This document shows positions 42,196-50,800 of a DNA stretch of 64,000 bases, one piece after another (position 1 is the first letter of the stretch; each line of letters opens with the position of its first letter). The DNA comes from Intestinimonas butyriciproducens. GTDB lineage: Bacteria; Bacillota; Clostridia; Oscillospirales; Butyricicoccaceae. The translations under genes were made by a program, and so were the position numbers. The notes below the pieces were generated by a model, which ran no database searches, was not told where the DNA came from, and saw only the letters and a list, made by a program, of their open reading frames with translations. The stretch is taken from contig NZ_JACJKW010000006.1 in NCBI RefSeq assembly GCF_016901775.1, positions 62,001-126,000 on the forward strand. The letters are read 5' to 3'.

Positions 42196-43326
42196 TTACT
42201 TTGTGAGGAAAGCATCCACCGCGCGGAAAAGCGCCTCGGCCTCCTGGTGCAGTTTTGCGGTGCTGTTGATCATTTCCACATCTTCCGGGTTATCCATAAA
42301 GGCAAACTCCGAAATGACTGCTGTGACATTGACGCCGGCCGCCGCCCGGAGCAGACCGTAATAATCTCCGGTTTTAGTGCTGTTATAGCGGTAGATGATG
42401 GGCCGGACCTTCTGGCCCAGCTTGGCATATTCCTCACCGATCAGTTCTGCCAGTTCGGTGGAAGGGCCGCCGTTTTTGTCGGCCACCTGAGCCAGCACTT
42501 CGGCGCCGGTGGCATTATGGGCTTCGGTGGCATTGTGATGGACGCTGATGACCAGATCGGGCTTGACCTCCCGGATCATGTTCATCCGGTTGGTGAGGGA
42601 CAGCGTTTCTCCTTCGCCCCGGGTAAAGATCACCTGATAGCCGGCCTGCCGGAGAAGCGACCCCAGATGCTCCGCCACCACATAGTTGACCTCACTTTCC
42701 ACAAGGCCCATTTCCTTGTTCACCGTGCCGCTTTCCGAACCGCCGTGGCCCGGATCCACCATCACCACGATATCGCTCCGGTCCACCGTTGTATCAGGAG
42801 GCGTTACCGGTGTGGTATTCAGCGGGGCACATTCGATGAGAACCCGCCGCTGGGCATCGTCATACTGCACGCTGAAATCCAGAGCATCCCCCAGATCCCG
42901 CAGTTTGAAATATGTATAACCTTCAATGTTATAGGCCGTCATCTGCGCCCGGACCCCATCGATATAAACGGCCGCCTGGCTGCTCACCGCCTGTTTGATG
43001 GTGGTGCTGCCCTGAGGAGGGCTCAGCTCAGTACCCAGGGGGGTATAGCGCTGGCCGGTGCTGATATAAATGGAATTGGTATCGTTGCTGTATTGGATCT
43101 CAAAGGATTTGTCCCCGCCGCTGAGGGCCTGGGCCACATCCCGCAATTTGAAATAGTTATTGTCGTTGATGTTATAAGCTTCCACACCAATGGTCTTGTC
43201 ATAAACCAGCACCGGCATGTTATTCAGTTGAGCTTTCTGCGCCGCAGCCAGCCCCACACACCCCAGCAAGGCGAAAAGCAAAGCAGCCAGCAGAAAACCT
43301 CCTGCGATTCTTCCTTTCTTTCTCAT
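42196..43326 (-). CDS. Secreted N-acetylmuramoyl-L-alanine amidase (Amidase_3) with copper-amine-oxidase-like stalk domains
   Basis: 376 aa. A signal peptide (MRKKGRIAGGFLLAALLF, then an Ala-rich cleavage region) is followed by two repeats of the YNINDNNYFKLRDVAQAL / YNIEGYTYFKLRDLGDAL type, which match the CAO N1-like wall-associated domain. The Amidase_3 domain has MVDPGHGGSESG (zinc His), ESEVNYVV (zinc Glu), SVHHNA and a late ISEFAFMDNP (catalytic Glu). ATG 43326 follows GGAGGAGACC. Confidence 0.9.
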   Translation of the reverse strand: MRKKGRIAGGFLLAALLFALLGCVGLAAAQKAQLNNMPVLVYDKTIGVEAYNINDNNYFKLRDVAQALSGGDKSFEIQYSNDTNSIYISTGQRYTPLGTELSPPQGSTTIKQAVSSQAAVYIDGVRAQMTAYNIEGYTYFKLRDLGDALDFSVQYDDAQRRVLIECAPLNTTPVTPPDTTVDRSDIVVMVDPGHGGSESGTVNKEMGLVESEVNYVVAEHLGSLLRQAGYQVIFTRGEGETLSLTNRMNMIREVKPDLVISVHHNATEAHNATGAEVLAQVADKNGGPSTELAELIGEEYAKLGQKVRPIIYRYNSTKTGDYYGLLRAAAGVNVTAVISEFAFMDNPEDVEMINSTAKLHQEAEALFRAVDAFLTK

Positions 43327-43428
43327 GGTCTCCTCCAAAAAAATCAGGCATGGCTTCCCACCATGCCAGGCGCGAAAAAATGTATCTGCGGCCTGTTTCA
43401 CGCCGCAGCGCTTTTGCAAATCGATGTT

Positions 43429-43458
43429 ATTATACCATTTTTCATCCTCTTTCGTCTA
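43429..43458 (-). promoter_or_regulatory. Promoter of the Amidase_3 gene
   Basis: TAGACG-N18-TATAAT on the minus strand (-10 at 43434-43429), about 103 bp upstream of the ATG. Confidence 0.6.
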
Positions 43459-43764
43459 CCATATAAGCCATTATTTTTTGAAAAAAGCCATTTTTACCCA
43501 CCAAAAGTTCTGTTCTTTCAGTTTTCAGCAAATTTTTTGGTTATTTTGACAGATAATTTACAGTGGTAATGTACCGAAAAAAGAGGTATGATAAAAATAG
43601 AAAATTGTTTCCTTTTCTGCACTTTCCTGGACCGCGGAAAGTTCTCCCTCCCTATCTTTCCGCTATGGTCCGCTTTTCTCCCCGCCCGCCCCTTTGCGGG
43701 GCGGGTGCTTTTCCCAAAAAGGTCCGGTGCCCCATGGCCCCGGACCTTTTGCATATATGATTGA
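43459..43764. other. Intergenic region with terminators, no gene seen
   Basis: Holds the terminator of the asparaginase gene on the minus strand: AAAGGTCCGG...CCGGACCTTTTT (43719-43751). A second hairpin follows (CCCGCCCC/GGGGCGGG, about 43685-43705). A TTGACA at 43547 on the plus strand has no good -10. I see no coding frame with a ribosome binding site. Confidence 0.65.
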
Positions 43765-44766
43765 TTATGCCTTGTGCAAAGTGAACTCGGGGCGCATGCT
43801 CCCCACTTCTTCCTGCTTGTGGTTGCGCATTTTGGGTGTGTGGGTATCGGCAAATTCCGCCAGATCTTCCTGGGAGATGATCCCCAGCTGGCGAAGCACT
43901 TCCACCACCACCGCATTACGGGCCTGACCATTGCCGCTGTCGATTTTCACAGCAATGCCAATGCCTTCCTTTTTGTCTCCCACAATATAATAGCCATCGG
44001 CTCCCGATTTGCAGAAGAGGCGATCATATTTTTCCATCAGCTGGGCATCGATCCGGCCGGTGCCCGACATGATCAGGGGATATTTTCCCATGGCAGCTGT
44101 AATGCGGGCCGCTTCCGCTCCCATCTTTTCTCCCAGGCTCTCGGGATGGGCCATACGGGCGATGCCATAGGCAAACTGCCGCAAGGGCAGAGCGTGCACC
44201 GGCACACCGCAGCCATCGGTACCCATGATGATCTTCCCGGGATCATACTCACAGATCTCTCCGATCATATGAAGGATCCGCTGCTGCACTGGATGCTCCG
44301 GCTTATAATAGGTATTCAGATCCTCCCCCATGGCCGCGGCGGTGACCAGCATTCCCGAATGTTTGCCGCTGCAGTTGCAATGGATCTGGCTGGGACTTTC
44401 TCCGGCCGCCTTCATCCGGTCGGCTTCCGGCTCATACAAGGGATAATGGATGCCGCACTGGAGAACGCTCTCTGTCAGCCCGGCCTTGCCCAGCGCCCGG
44501 CGCACCGCCTGGACATGCATGGGTTCCCCGTTGTGGGAAGCACAGAACAAAGCGATGTCCTGATCGTCCAGACCGTATTTTTCCACAGCGCCGCTTTCCA
44601 GCACGCACATGGCCTGCATGGGCTTTGCCGAAGAACGGGCATAACAGACTCTCTCCGGATCGCCGCAGGAATAAAGCAGCTTACCGGTATAATCCACCAC
44701 AGCGATATGGCCGGTGTGCATCATATCCTGCAACGGCCCACGATAGGTATTGACCAAAACTTCCAC
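43765..44766 (-). CDS. L-asparaginase II family protein
   Basis: 333 aa, one domain. Motifs SSAKPMQA, ASHNGEPMHV, HCNCSGKHSGML and MGTDGCGVPVHAL identify the Asparaginase_II (Rhizobium-type) family, unrelated in fold to classical AnsA/AnsB. It hydrolyses asparagine to aspartate and ammonia. GTG start 6 nt after GAGGG. Own promoter just upstream. Confidence 0.9.
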   Translation of the reverse strand: MEVLVNTYRGPLQDMMHTGHIAVVDYTGKLLYSCGDPERVCYARSSAKPMQAMCVLESGAVEKYGLDDQDIALFCASHNGEPMHVQAVRRALGKAGLTESVLQCGIHYPLYEPEADRMKAAGESPSQIHCNCSGKHSGMLVTAAAMGEDLNTYYKPEHPVQQRILHMIGEICEYDPGKIIMGTDGCGVPVHALPLRQFAYGIARMAHPESLGEKMGAEAARITAAMGKYPLIMSGTGRIDAQLMEKYDRLFCKSGADGYYIVGDKKEGIGIAVKIDSGNGQARNAVVVEVLRQLGIISQEDLAEFADTHTPKMRNHKQEEVGSMRPEFTLHKA

Positions 44767-44818
44767 AATAATCCCTCACTTCTGCAAGAATCCCGGCACT
44801 GTTTCACCGGATAGTTAC

Positions 44819-44847
44819 AGTATAGCATCCCGTCTCTTTTTTGCCAA
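44819..44847 (-). promoter_or_regulatory. Sigma-A promoter of the asparaginase gene
   Basis: TTGGCA (44847-44842), 17-nt spacer, TATACT (44824-44819) on the minus strand. Confidence 0.8.
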
Positions 44848-44851
44848 GGCT

Positions 44852-46219
44852 TCACCCCAGAAAACGGCGGATGAGCTTTTCTTTTTTCGGTGTGTAGGGG
44901 TGATAGCGCAGTGGGTTTTCCACCTTTCCCCGGGACAGCACACTGCGGTAATGGGTAAAGGTGTCAAAACTCTTCTGGCCATGGTACGCACCCATGCCGC
45001 TTTCCCCCACTCCCCCAAAGGGCAGATGGCTGCTGGCCAGGTGGACCAGGGTGTCGTTCCAGCAGCCGCCGCCGAATTGCAGCCGGTCCATCACCTGCCC
45101 TGCCGTCTTCCGGCTGCGGGTAAACAGATAGAGAGCCAGGGGATGGGGACGCTCTGCCACAAAGGCCAGAGCCTGGGAGAAAGTGTCGTATCCCAACACC
45201 GGCAGAATAGGCCCGAAGATTTCCTCCTGCATCACCGGCGAGTGTGCTGTCACCCCCGTGAGAATGGTGGGCTCGATGCGCAAAGTCCGCTCATCTCCCC
45301 GCCCTCCGGTTTCCGCCCTCTCCCCTTCCAGCAGTCCCATCAACCGGCGATAGTGCTTTCCATTGACAATACGGGGATACTCCGGATTGTTCAGCGGCGT
45401 GGGCCCCAGCTGCATCAGCAGCTGTTTTTTCATTTCTTCCACCAGCGCCGGAACCTTTTCTTTGGGGGCCAGCACATAATCAGGAGCCACACAGGTCTGG
45501 CCGCAGTTGACCAATTTGCCGAAAACGATCCGCCGGGCCGTCAAAGAAAGATCGGCGTCCTCCGCCACGATACAGGGACTTTTTCCTCCCAGTTCCAGCG
45601 TTACCGGCGTCAGATGCCGGGCCGCCTTTTCCAGCACCAACTTTCCCACCTGGGTGCCGCCGGTAAAAAAGATATAGTCAAGCCGCTGTTCCAGCAGTGC
45701 CTGGTTTTCCATCCTCCCGCCGGTGATCACCTGCACATGGCCCGCTTCAAACACTTCTGATACCATGGCCGCCAATGTTTCCGCTGTTTTGGGCGCATAG
45801 GCCGAGGGCTTGAGCACCACGCAATTCCCTGCCGCCACTGCCCCCACCAGAGGCCCCAGGCTGAGCAGCACCGGATAATTCCAGGGCGCCATCACCAGCA
45901 CCACACCGTAGGGGTGAGGCCATCGAAGGCTTTTTCCGGGCGCCTGTGTCAGAGGGGTGGGCACCCGTTTGACCGCCATATTCTGCCTCAGATGCTTTTT
46001 CTGCCAACGGAGCTCTTCCCGCACCTGACCCAGTTCGGTCATATAGGCTTCCATGGACGCTTTCCCCAGATCCTCGGCCAAAGCCTGTTCCAGGCGGCTG
46101 CCCCATTTTTTCAGTCCCTGCTCCAACCTCTCCAGACTCTTCCGTCGGGCTTCAAAGCTTTGCGTCCTCCCCTCCCCATAGTACCGACCCATTCCTCCTA
46201 ACATTTCTGTATAATTCAT
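44852..46219 (-). CDS. NAD(P)-dependent aldehyde dehydrogenase, class 3 type
   Basis: 455 aa, the short length of class 3/fatty-aldehyde ALDHs (YwdH-like). Catalytic Cys in NCGQTCVAPDY (about 237), general-base Glu in LELGGKSP, cofactor region APWNYPVLLSLGPL and FTGGTQVG. The hydrophobic membrane tail of eukaryotic FALDH is absent. It oxidises aldehydes to acids; the physiological aldehyde is unknown. ATG after GGAGACAGAA. Confidence 0.9.
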   Translation of the reverse strand: MNYTEMLGGMGRYYGEGRTQSFEARRKSLERLEQGLKKWGSRLEQALAEDLGKASMEAYMTELGQVREELRWQKKHLRQNMAVKRVPTPLTQAPGKSLRWPHPYGVVLVMAPWNYPVLLSLGPLVGAVAAGNCVVLKPSAYAPKTAETLAAMVSEVFEAGHVQVITGGRMENQALLEQRLDYIFFTGGTQVGKLVLEKAARHLTPVTLELGGKSPCIVAEDADLSLTARRIVFGKLVNCGQTCVAPDYVLAPKEKVPALVEEMKKQLLMQLGPTPLNNPEYPRIVNGKHYRRLMGLLEGERAETGGRGDERTLRIEPTILTGVTAHSPVMQEEIFGPILPVLGYDTFSQALAFVAERPHPLALYLFTRSRKTAGQVMDRLQFGGGCWNDTLVHLASSHLPFGGVGESGMGAYHGQKSFDTFTHYRSVLSRGKVENPLRYHPYTPKKEKLIRRFLG

Positions 46220-46374
46220 TTCTGTCTCCTTTTTGAAATTTTCTATACTTATAGTATATCATATTATTTTCTAAACAAATAGAAAGAAATATCTTCTTTT
46301 TTTGCACCAATGCGGCAATTTCACCAAAAGCTGCATCCCATTCTTGGCAAGTGCCACGAAGTTTTCACCTTCTC

Positions 46375-46403
46375 TTGATTTTGCCCCTTGAAAAGCCCAT
46401 AAT
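46375..46403 (+). promoter_or_regulatory. Sigma-A promoter of the M20 peptidase gene
   Basis: TTGATT (46375-46380), 17-nt spacer, CATAAT (46398-46403), in the divergent gap with the aldehyde dehydrogenase gene. Confidence 0.7.
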
Positions 46404-46441
46404 AAAACCCGGAAACAAATTTTCTACCGATTGGAGTGTCA

Positions 46442-47686
46442 ATGATGAGTTATCAAGTATCTTCCAATATCCAGGAAACGCTGGACAAACTGCTGGCCCT
46501 GCCCCAGGTGCAGAAAGCCCTGGAATTTGCCCAGCAGGATGCTGACCAGACTCTGGAAAACCAGATCGAACTGTGCAAAATCGAAGCTCCCACTTTCCAT
46601 GAGGAAAAAAAGGCGGCCCGCTATGCCGAGATGTATAAAGAACTGGGCCTTGAGAATGTACATATTGACCGCCATGGCAATGTGGAAGGCCTGCGGCCCG
46701 GTAAGGGCGGCGGCAAAAAAGTGCTGATGGAAGGACATATGGACACTGTTTTCCCCATCGGCACCAATCCCCAGCCCCGCAAGGAAGGCACCCGGGTTTA
46801 TGCTCCCGGCATCGTGGATGATACCCGGGGCATGGTAGTGCCTCTGTCCGTGATCCGGGCCCTGGACGCCGCCGGCATCCAGACCAAGGGTGATCTGGTC
46901 TTTGTGGGCACCGTGGAAGAAGAAGGCATCGGTTCCTTCGGCGGCATGCTCAAATGGCTGGACGACAATCAGGTAGACGCCAGCATCAGCATCGACGGCC
47001 CCAGCGCCGAAGGCATCGTTTACGAAGCCACTGGCCACATGACCTGCGAAGCCACTTTCCACGGCATCGGCGGCCATGCCCACGGCGCATTCGGCAAAGT
47101 GGCCAATCCCCTCAACGCCGCAGCCCGGGCCGTGGCCAAGATCGCCGAGTTCCAGGTTCCGGAAGATCCCAAAACCTCTTTCTGCGTTTCCAATTTCCAT
47201 GCGGGCAACGATGCCGGCATCCATGCCATCGTCCCCGAAGCCACCATCAAGTTCAACCTTCGCTCTGACTCCCAGCAGGTGCTGGAAGATCTGTACCAGC
47301 GGATCCTGAACGCCTTGCAGGAAGCCTGCGATGAAGAAACCGCCCGTTGGGGCAAAGACACCATCACCGTGACCCACAAACGCTATTGCAATGTGCCGGC
47401 CGGTACCCAGGATGTCCATTCTCCCATTGTGGAAGCCACCTACGCCATCATCGAAAAATTGGGCTATGAGCCCCAGTTCTTCCATGGCGGCTCCACCAAC
47501 TGCAACATGGCCATTGGCAAGAACATCCCTGCCGTGTGCCTGGGCATGGGCGGTGTGGATTGCGGCGCTCACACCCTGCAGGAATTCTTTGAAACCACCG
47601 ATGCCTATAAGGGCGTACAGCAGGCTTTGCTTCTGGCCCTGCTCCTGGCCGGTGTAGACGGTGTCACCGACTCCATCCTGGCCTGA
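46442..47686 (+). CDS. M20 family zinc metallopeptidase
   Basis: 414 aa. Zinc-site motifs MEGHMDTVFP (His-x-Asp), PGIVDDTRG (bridging Asp) and TVEEEGIGSFGG (catalytic Glu pair); the dimerisation domain contains HGIGGHAHGAF with the conserved His; a late CGAHTLQE gives the last ligand. Related to PepT/ArgE-type exopeptidases and amidohydrolases; the exact substrate is open. ATG 46442 or 46445 (GGAG at 5 or 8 nt); the in-frame GTG at 46436 overlaps the binding site. Confidence 0.88.
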   Translation: MMSYQVSSNIQETLDKLLALPQVQKALEFAQQDADQTLENQIELCKIEAPTFHEEKKAARYAEMYKELGLENVHIDRHGNVEGLRPGKGGGKKVLMEGHMDTVFPIGTNPQPRKEGTRVYAPGIVDDTRGMVVPLSVIRALDAAGIQTKGDLVFVGTVEEEGIGSFGGMLKWLDDNQVDASISIDGPSAEGIVYEATGHMTCEATFHGIGGHAHGAFGKVANPLNAAARAVAKIAEFQVPEDPKTSFCVSNFHAGNDAGIHAIVPEATIKFNLRSDSQQVLEDLYQRILNALQEACDEETARWGKDTITVTHKRYCNVPAGTQDVHSPIVEATYAIIEKLGYEPQFFHGGSTNCNMAIGKNIPAVCLGMGGVDCGAHTLQEFFETTDAYKGVQQALLLALLLAGVDGVTDSILA

Positions 47687-47716
47687 TCGAGAAAAATAAT
47701 ATCATATAGGAGAAAA

Positions 47717-47755
47717 AGCCCTGTGAAGGCCGCTCAGAGCCTTTCACAGGGCTTT
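47717..47755. terminator. Bidirectional terminator
   Basis: AAAAAGCCCTGTGAA...TTCACAGGGCTTTT hairpin. It serves both the M20 peptidase gene and the convergent small gene at 47756. Confidence 0.85.
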
Positions 47756-48088
47756 TCATATCCCGAAATGGATTACATAGCATCCCTTTTCCCAGGCGCT
47801 ATGGAAAACGCGCCAGAGGGGGTACATGGTTTCCTGCCAGGGCAATCCGTCCAGCAGCTTTTGCACAGATGCCGGAGGAATAAGGGTGATGCCGGTGCAG
47901 GCCAGTCCCTGGGCAGGCTGCTTCAGGCTATGCCAAAAACAAGGGATGCTTCCAAACTGCTCCCACAAATCATCCACCTGATCATCTTCTATGGCCGCCA
48001 TTTCTTCGCAAAGGGAAAGATCGTATTTTTCATACATTTCTTCCAAAGCCGGGGCTCTTTTCATCACGCCAAATTCATGGAAAGTCAA
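47756..48088 (-). CDS. Small unknown protein, TTG start
   Basis: 110 aa, acidic N-terminal half (EEMYEKYDLSLCEEMAAIEDD) and aromatic C-terminal half rich in Trp; four Cys without a metal-site pattern; no signal peptide. The TTG at 48088 is 6 nt after GGGAG and the frame is closed just upstream, so TTG is the likely start; ATG 48064 lacks a binding site. A clear promoter (48195-48222) and terminators on both sides support a real, single-gene unit. I do not recognise the family. Confidence 0.65.
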   Translation of the reverse strand: MTFHEFGVMKRAPALEEMYEKYDLSLCEEMAAIEDDQVDDLWEQFGSIPCFWHSLKQPAQGLACTGITLIPPASVQKLLDGLPWQETMYPLWRVFHSAWEKGCYVIHFGI

Positions 48089-48194
48089 AATTTTCTCCCT
48101 TCAATCTGTCCAGTTTTCCAGGTGGAACCCTGACAAAGGAAAGGTCCCTGTAAAAGGCACACGGCGGACCTCATAAACCGTTCCCACCTCTTTT

Positions 48195-48222
48195 ATCATA
48201 CATCAAACCTTTCTTGTGTCAA
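48195..48222 (-). promoter_or_regulatory. Sigma-A promoter of the small unknown gene
   Basis: TTGACA (48222-48217), 16-nt spacer, TATGAT (48200-48195) on the minus strand, leaving a leader of about 100 nt. Confidence 0.8.
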
Positions 48223-48232
48223 GGAAGCAAAA

Positions 48233-48266
48233 AAATAACCCGTGAGACCTTTCTCACAGGTTATTT
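48233..48266 (-). terminator. Terminator of the gdpP-ftsH operon
   Basis: AATAACCTGTGAGA...TCTCACGGGTTATT hairpin followed by a T tract on the minus strand, just after ftsH. Confidence 0.85.
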
Positions 48267-48275
48267 TGATTGGGT

Positions 48276-50231
48276 TTAGATGTGATCGGTGGGTTTTCCT
48301 TCCGGCGGAATCTCTTCCGCATGAGAGGAAGTATTCAGCACCTCTTCCGGCTGATGAGTATAGCGGGCATTATAGTCCACTTCCACCACTTTTTCCGGCG
48401 CCTGGGCTTCTTCTCCATTGAACACCTTTTCAAAGGCTTCACCGCTCATGGTCTCATGCTCCAGCAGATAGGCGGCCACCCGATCCAGGATGTCCATATG
48501 CTCCCGCAGCATCTGTTCGCAGCGGCGATAGGCCTCGTCGATGATCCGCTTCACTTCCTCATCGATGAGGGAAGCCACTTCTTCGGAGTAGTTTTTGGAG
48601 GCGGCAAAATCACGGCCCAGGAACACTTCATCGTGATCGCTGCCAAAGGCGATGGGGCCCAGCTTGTCGCTCATGCCATAACGGGTGACCATGCGGCGGG
48701 CGATGTCAGAAGCCCGCTCGATGTCGTTGGACGCGCCGGTAGAAATATCGTCCATCACCAGCTTTTCGGCGACCCGGCCACCCAGCAGAGTGACCAGCTC
48801 GTCTTCCATCTCATTTTTGGAAGAATAGTACTTATCCTCTTTGGGCAGGCTCAGGGTAAAGCCGCCAGCCCGGCCACGGGGCACGATGGAGATCTGATGC
48901 ACCGGATCCTGAGAAGGCATCAACCGGGTCACAATGGCGTGACCTGCCTCGTGATAGGCCGTGAGCTTCTTTTCCTTTTCGGAATAGACCCGGCTCTTCT
49001 TTTCGTTGCCCATGATCACTTTCAGGAACGCATCGTCGATCTCCCGGTTGCCGATCTTCTCCTTGGAACGGCGGGCAGCCAGCAAAGCTGCTTCGTTCAG
49101 CAGATTTTCCAGATCGGCGCCGGTAAATCCAGCGGTGGTTTTGGCAATGGCGTCAAAGTCCACATCCTCTTCAAAGGGCTTTTTCCGGGAGTGAACCTGC
49201 ATGATGGCCTTACGGCCCTTCACATCGGGTACGCCAATATAAACCTGCCGGTCAAAGCGTCCCGGACGCAGCAGGGCACTGTCCAGAATGTCGGGACGGT
49301 TGGTGGCCGCCAGGATAATGACTCCTTCATTGGCCCCGAAGCCGTCCATCTCCACCAGCAGCTGATTGAGGGTCTGTTCTCTTTCGTCGTGGCCGCCGCC
49401 CAGACCGGCTCCTCTCTGACGGCCCACAGCGTCGATCTCATCGATAAAGACGATGGAAGGCGCATGGCGCTTGGCCTGGTCAAACAGGTCACGCACACGG
49501 GAGGCGCCCACGCCCACATACAGTTCCACAAAGTCCGAACCGGAAATGGAGAAGAAGGGTACGCCTGCTTCTCCGGCCACCGCTTTGGCGATCAGTGTTT
49601 TACCAGTGCCCGGAGGGCCCACCAGCAAAACGCCTTTGGGAATACGGGCGCCCAGCTGCAGGAATTTTTTAGGAGCCTTCAAAAACTCCACCACTTCCTG
49701 CAGGTCGCTTTTTTCCTCATCGGCCCCGGCCACATCCTGGAAAGTCACCTTCTGGTCTTCGCTGTTCACCATCTTGGCCCGGGACTTGCCGAAGTTCATG
49801 GCAGATTTTCCACTGCCGTCCTGCTTGTTCATCATATAATACCAGAACAGGCCGAAGAGAACAATAATGATCAGATAGGGCAAAAAGGCCGTCCACCAAG
49901 GCATGGTCATCTTTTCCGCAAAGTCCTGGGTCAGCGTTCCCGCTGCCCGCTGCTGACGGATGGTCTCGCCCAGATCATAATAGAAAATATCCAGCGAGGG
50001 GATCTGATAAGTGAATTTGGAACCGTCCCGCATGGTCATGGTCAGTTCGTTCTCATCGATGATGAAACTGGCCACATCCTGGTTTTCAAAAGCCTGGGTC
50101 ACATCGGAATAGGTCAGCTGAGCCTCGCTGCGGGGCTCCATCAAAAAGCCAATGGTTCCAATGAGCACCACCAGCAAGAGCAGATACAGGCCAATGCCCT
50201 TCATTTTGCCGTTATTCAACGAATCATTCAC
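48276..50231 (-). CDS. ftsH: ATP-dependent zinc metalloprotease FtsH
   Basis: About 651 aa. Two transmembrane helices ([19 protein letters not shown] near the start, [21 protein letters not shown] around 115) flank the periplasmic domain. AAA module: [13 protein letters not shown], second region of homology [19 protein letters not shown]; protease site HEAGH. Membrane-bound hexamer that degrades misfolded membrane and regulatory proteins. The start is uncertain: GTG 50231 is only 1 nt from AAAGG; a TTG four codons later is an alternative. Confidence 0.93.
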   Translation of the reverse strand: MNDSLNNGKMKGIGLYLLLLVVLIGTIGFLMEPRSEAQLTYSDVTQAFENQDVASFIIDENELTMTMRDGSKFTYQIPSLDIFYYDLGETIRQQRAAGTLTQDFAEKMTMPWWTAFLPYLIIIVLFGLFWYYMMNKQDGSGKSAMNFGKSRAKMVNSEDQKVTFQDVAGADEEKSDLQEVVEFLKAPKKFLQLGARIPKGVLLVGPPGTGKTLIAKAVAGEAGVPFFSISGSDFVELYVGVGASRVRDLFDQAKRHAPSIVFIDEIDAVGRQRGAGLGGGHDEREQTLNQLLVEMDGFGANEGVIILAATNRPDILDSALLRPGRFDRQVYIGVPDVKGRKAIMQVHSRKKPFEEDVDFDAIAKTTAGFTGADLENLLNEAALLAARRSKEKIGNREIDDAFLKVIMGNEKKSRVYSEKEKKLTAYHEAGHAIVTRLMPSQDPVHQISIVPRGRAGGFTLSLPKEDKYYSSKNEMEDELVTLLGGRVAEKLVMDDISTGASNDIERASDIARRMVTRYGMSDKLGPIAFGSDHDEVFLGRDFAASKNYSEEVASLIDEEVKRIIDEAYRRCEQMLREHMDILDRVAAYLLEHETMSGEAFEKVFNGEEAQAPEKVVEVDYNARYTHQPEEVLNTSSHAEEIPPEGKPTDHI

Positions 50232-50251
50232 ACCTTTCGTGAGGCGGAGCT

Positions 50252-50800
50252 TTACGCCTGATACACCTCGGGTTTCAAGATACACAGATCGGGCAGGTTG
50301 CGGTATTTTTCCGCATAGTCCAGGCCATAGCCTACCAAGAAAGCGTCCGGCACCTGGAAGCCGCAATAATCGATGTCCACATGGGCCTGACGGCGGGCCG
50401 GTTTGTCCAGAAGGGTCACCAGGCGCAAAGAGGCCGGTTCCCGTTCTTTCAGCATCACCAGCAAACGACTGAGAGTTACGCCGCTGTCCACGATGTCCTC
50501 AACTACTATAACATGCCTGTTCTGGATAATTGTGTCTAAATCTTTAATAATTTTCACCTTTCCGCTGGTCTGTGTGCCCCTTCCATAGCTGGACACCGCC
50601 ATGAAATCCACCGAACAGGGAATGGTGATCGCCCGGCACAGATCGCCCATGAACACAAAGGCTCCCTTGAGCACGCTGACCAGAATAGGGTCTTTCCCTT
50701 CATATTCCCGGGACAGGATCTCTCCCAGCTCCTGTACCTTTTCGGCGATCTGTTCTTTGGTCAGCAGAACCTCTGCCACATCATCCCGCATATTTGCCAT
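50252..50800 (-). CDS. hprT: Internal translation start for stand-alone HprT
   Basis: ATG 50800 is preceded at 9 nt by GAGGAGG, a near-perfect ribosome binding site lying inside the fused frame. The resulting 182-aa product has the normal length of hypoxanthine-guanine phosphoribosyltransferase. Sequence cannot tell whether the cell makes the fusion, free HprT or both. Confidence 0.7.
   Translation of the reverse strand: MANMRDDVAEVLLTKEQIAEKVQELGEILSREYEGKDPILVSVLKGAFVFMGDLCRAITIPCSVDFMAVSSYGRGTQTSGKVKIIKDLDTIIQNRHVIVVEDIVDSGVTLSRLLVMLKEREPASLRLVTLLDKPARRQAHVDIDYCGFQVPDAFLVGYGLDYAEKYRNLPDLCILKPEVYQA

Noticed and set aside
43563-43760. Small plus-strand frame in the asparaginase-amidase intergenic region
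   Set aside because: No ribosome binding site and it overlaps a terminator hairpin; composition not protein-like.
48270-50261. Plus-strand frame of 663 codons opposite ftsH
   Set aside because: Mirror frame of a clearly conserved FtsH gene; high G+C third positions keep the antisense strand free of stops.
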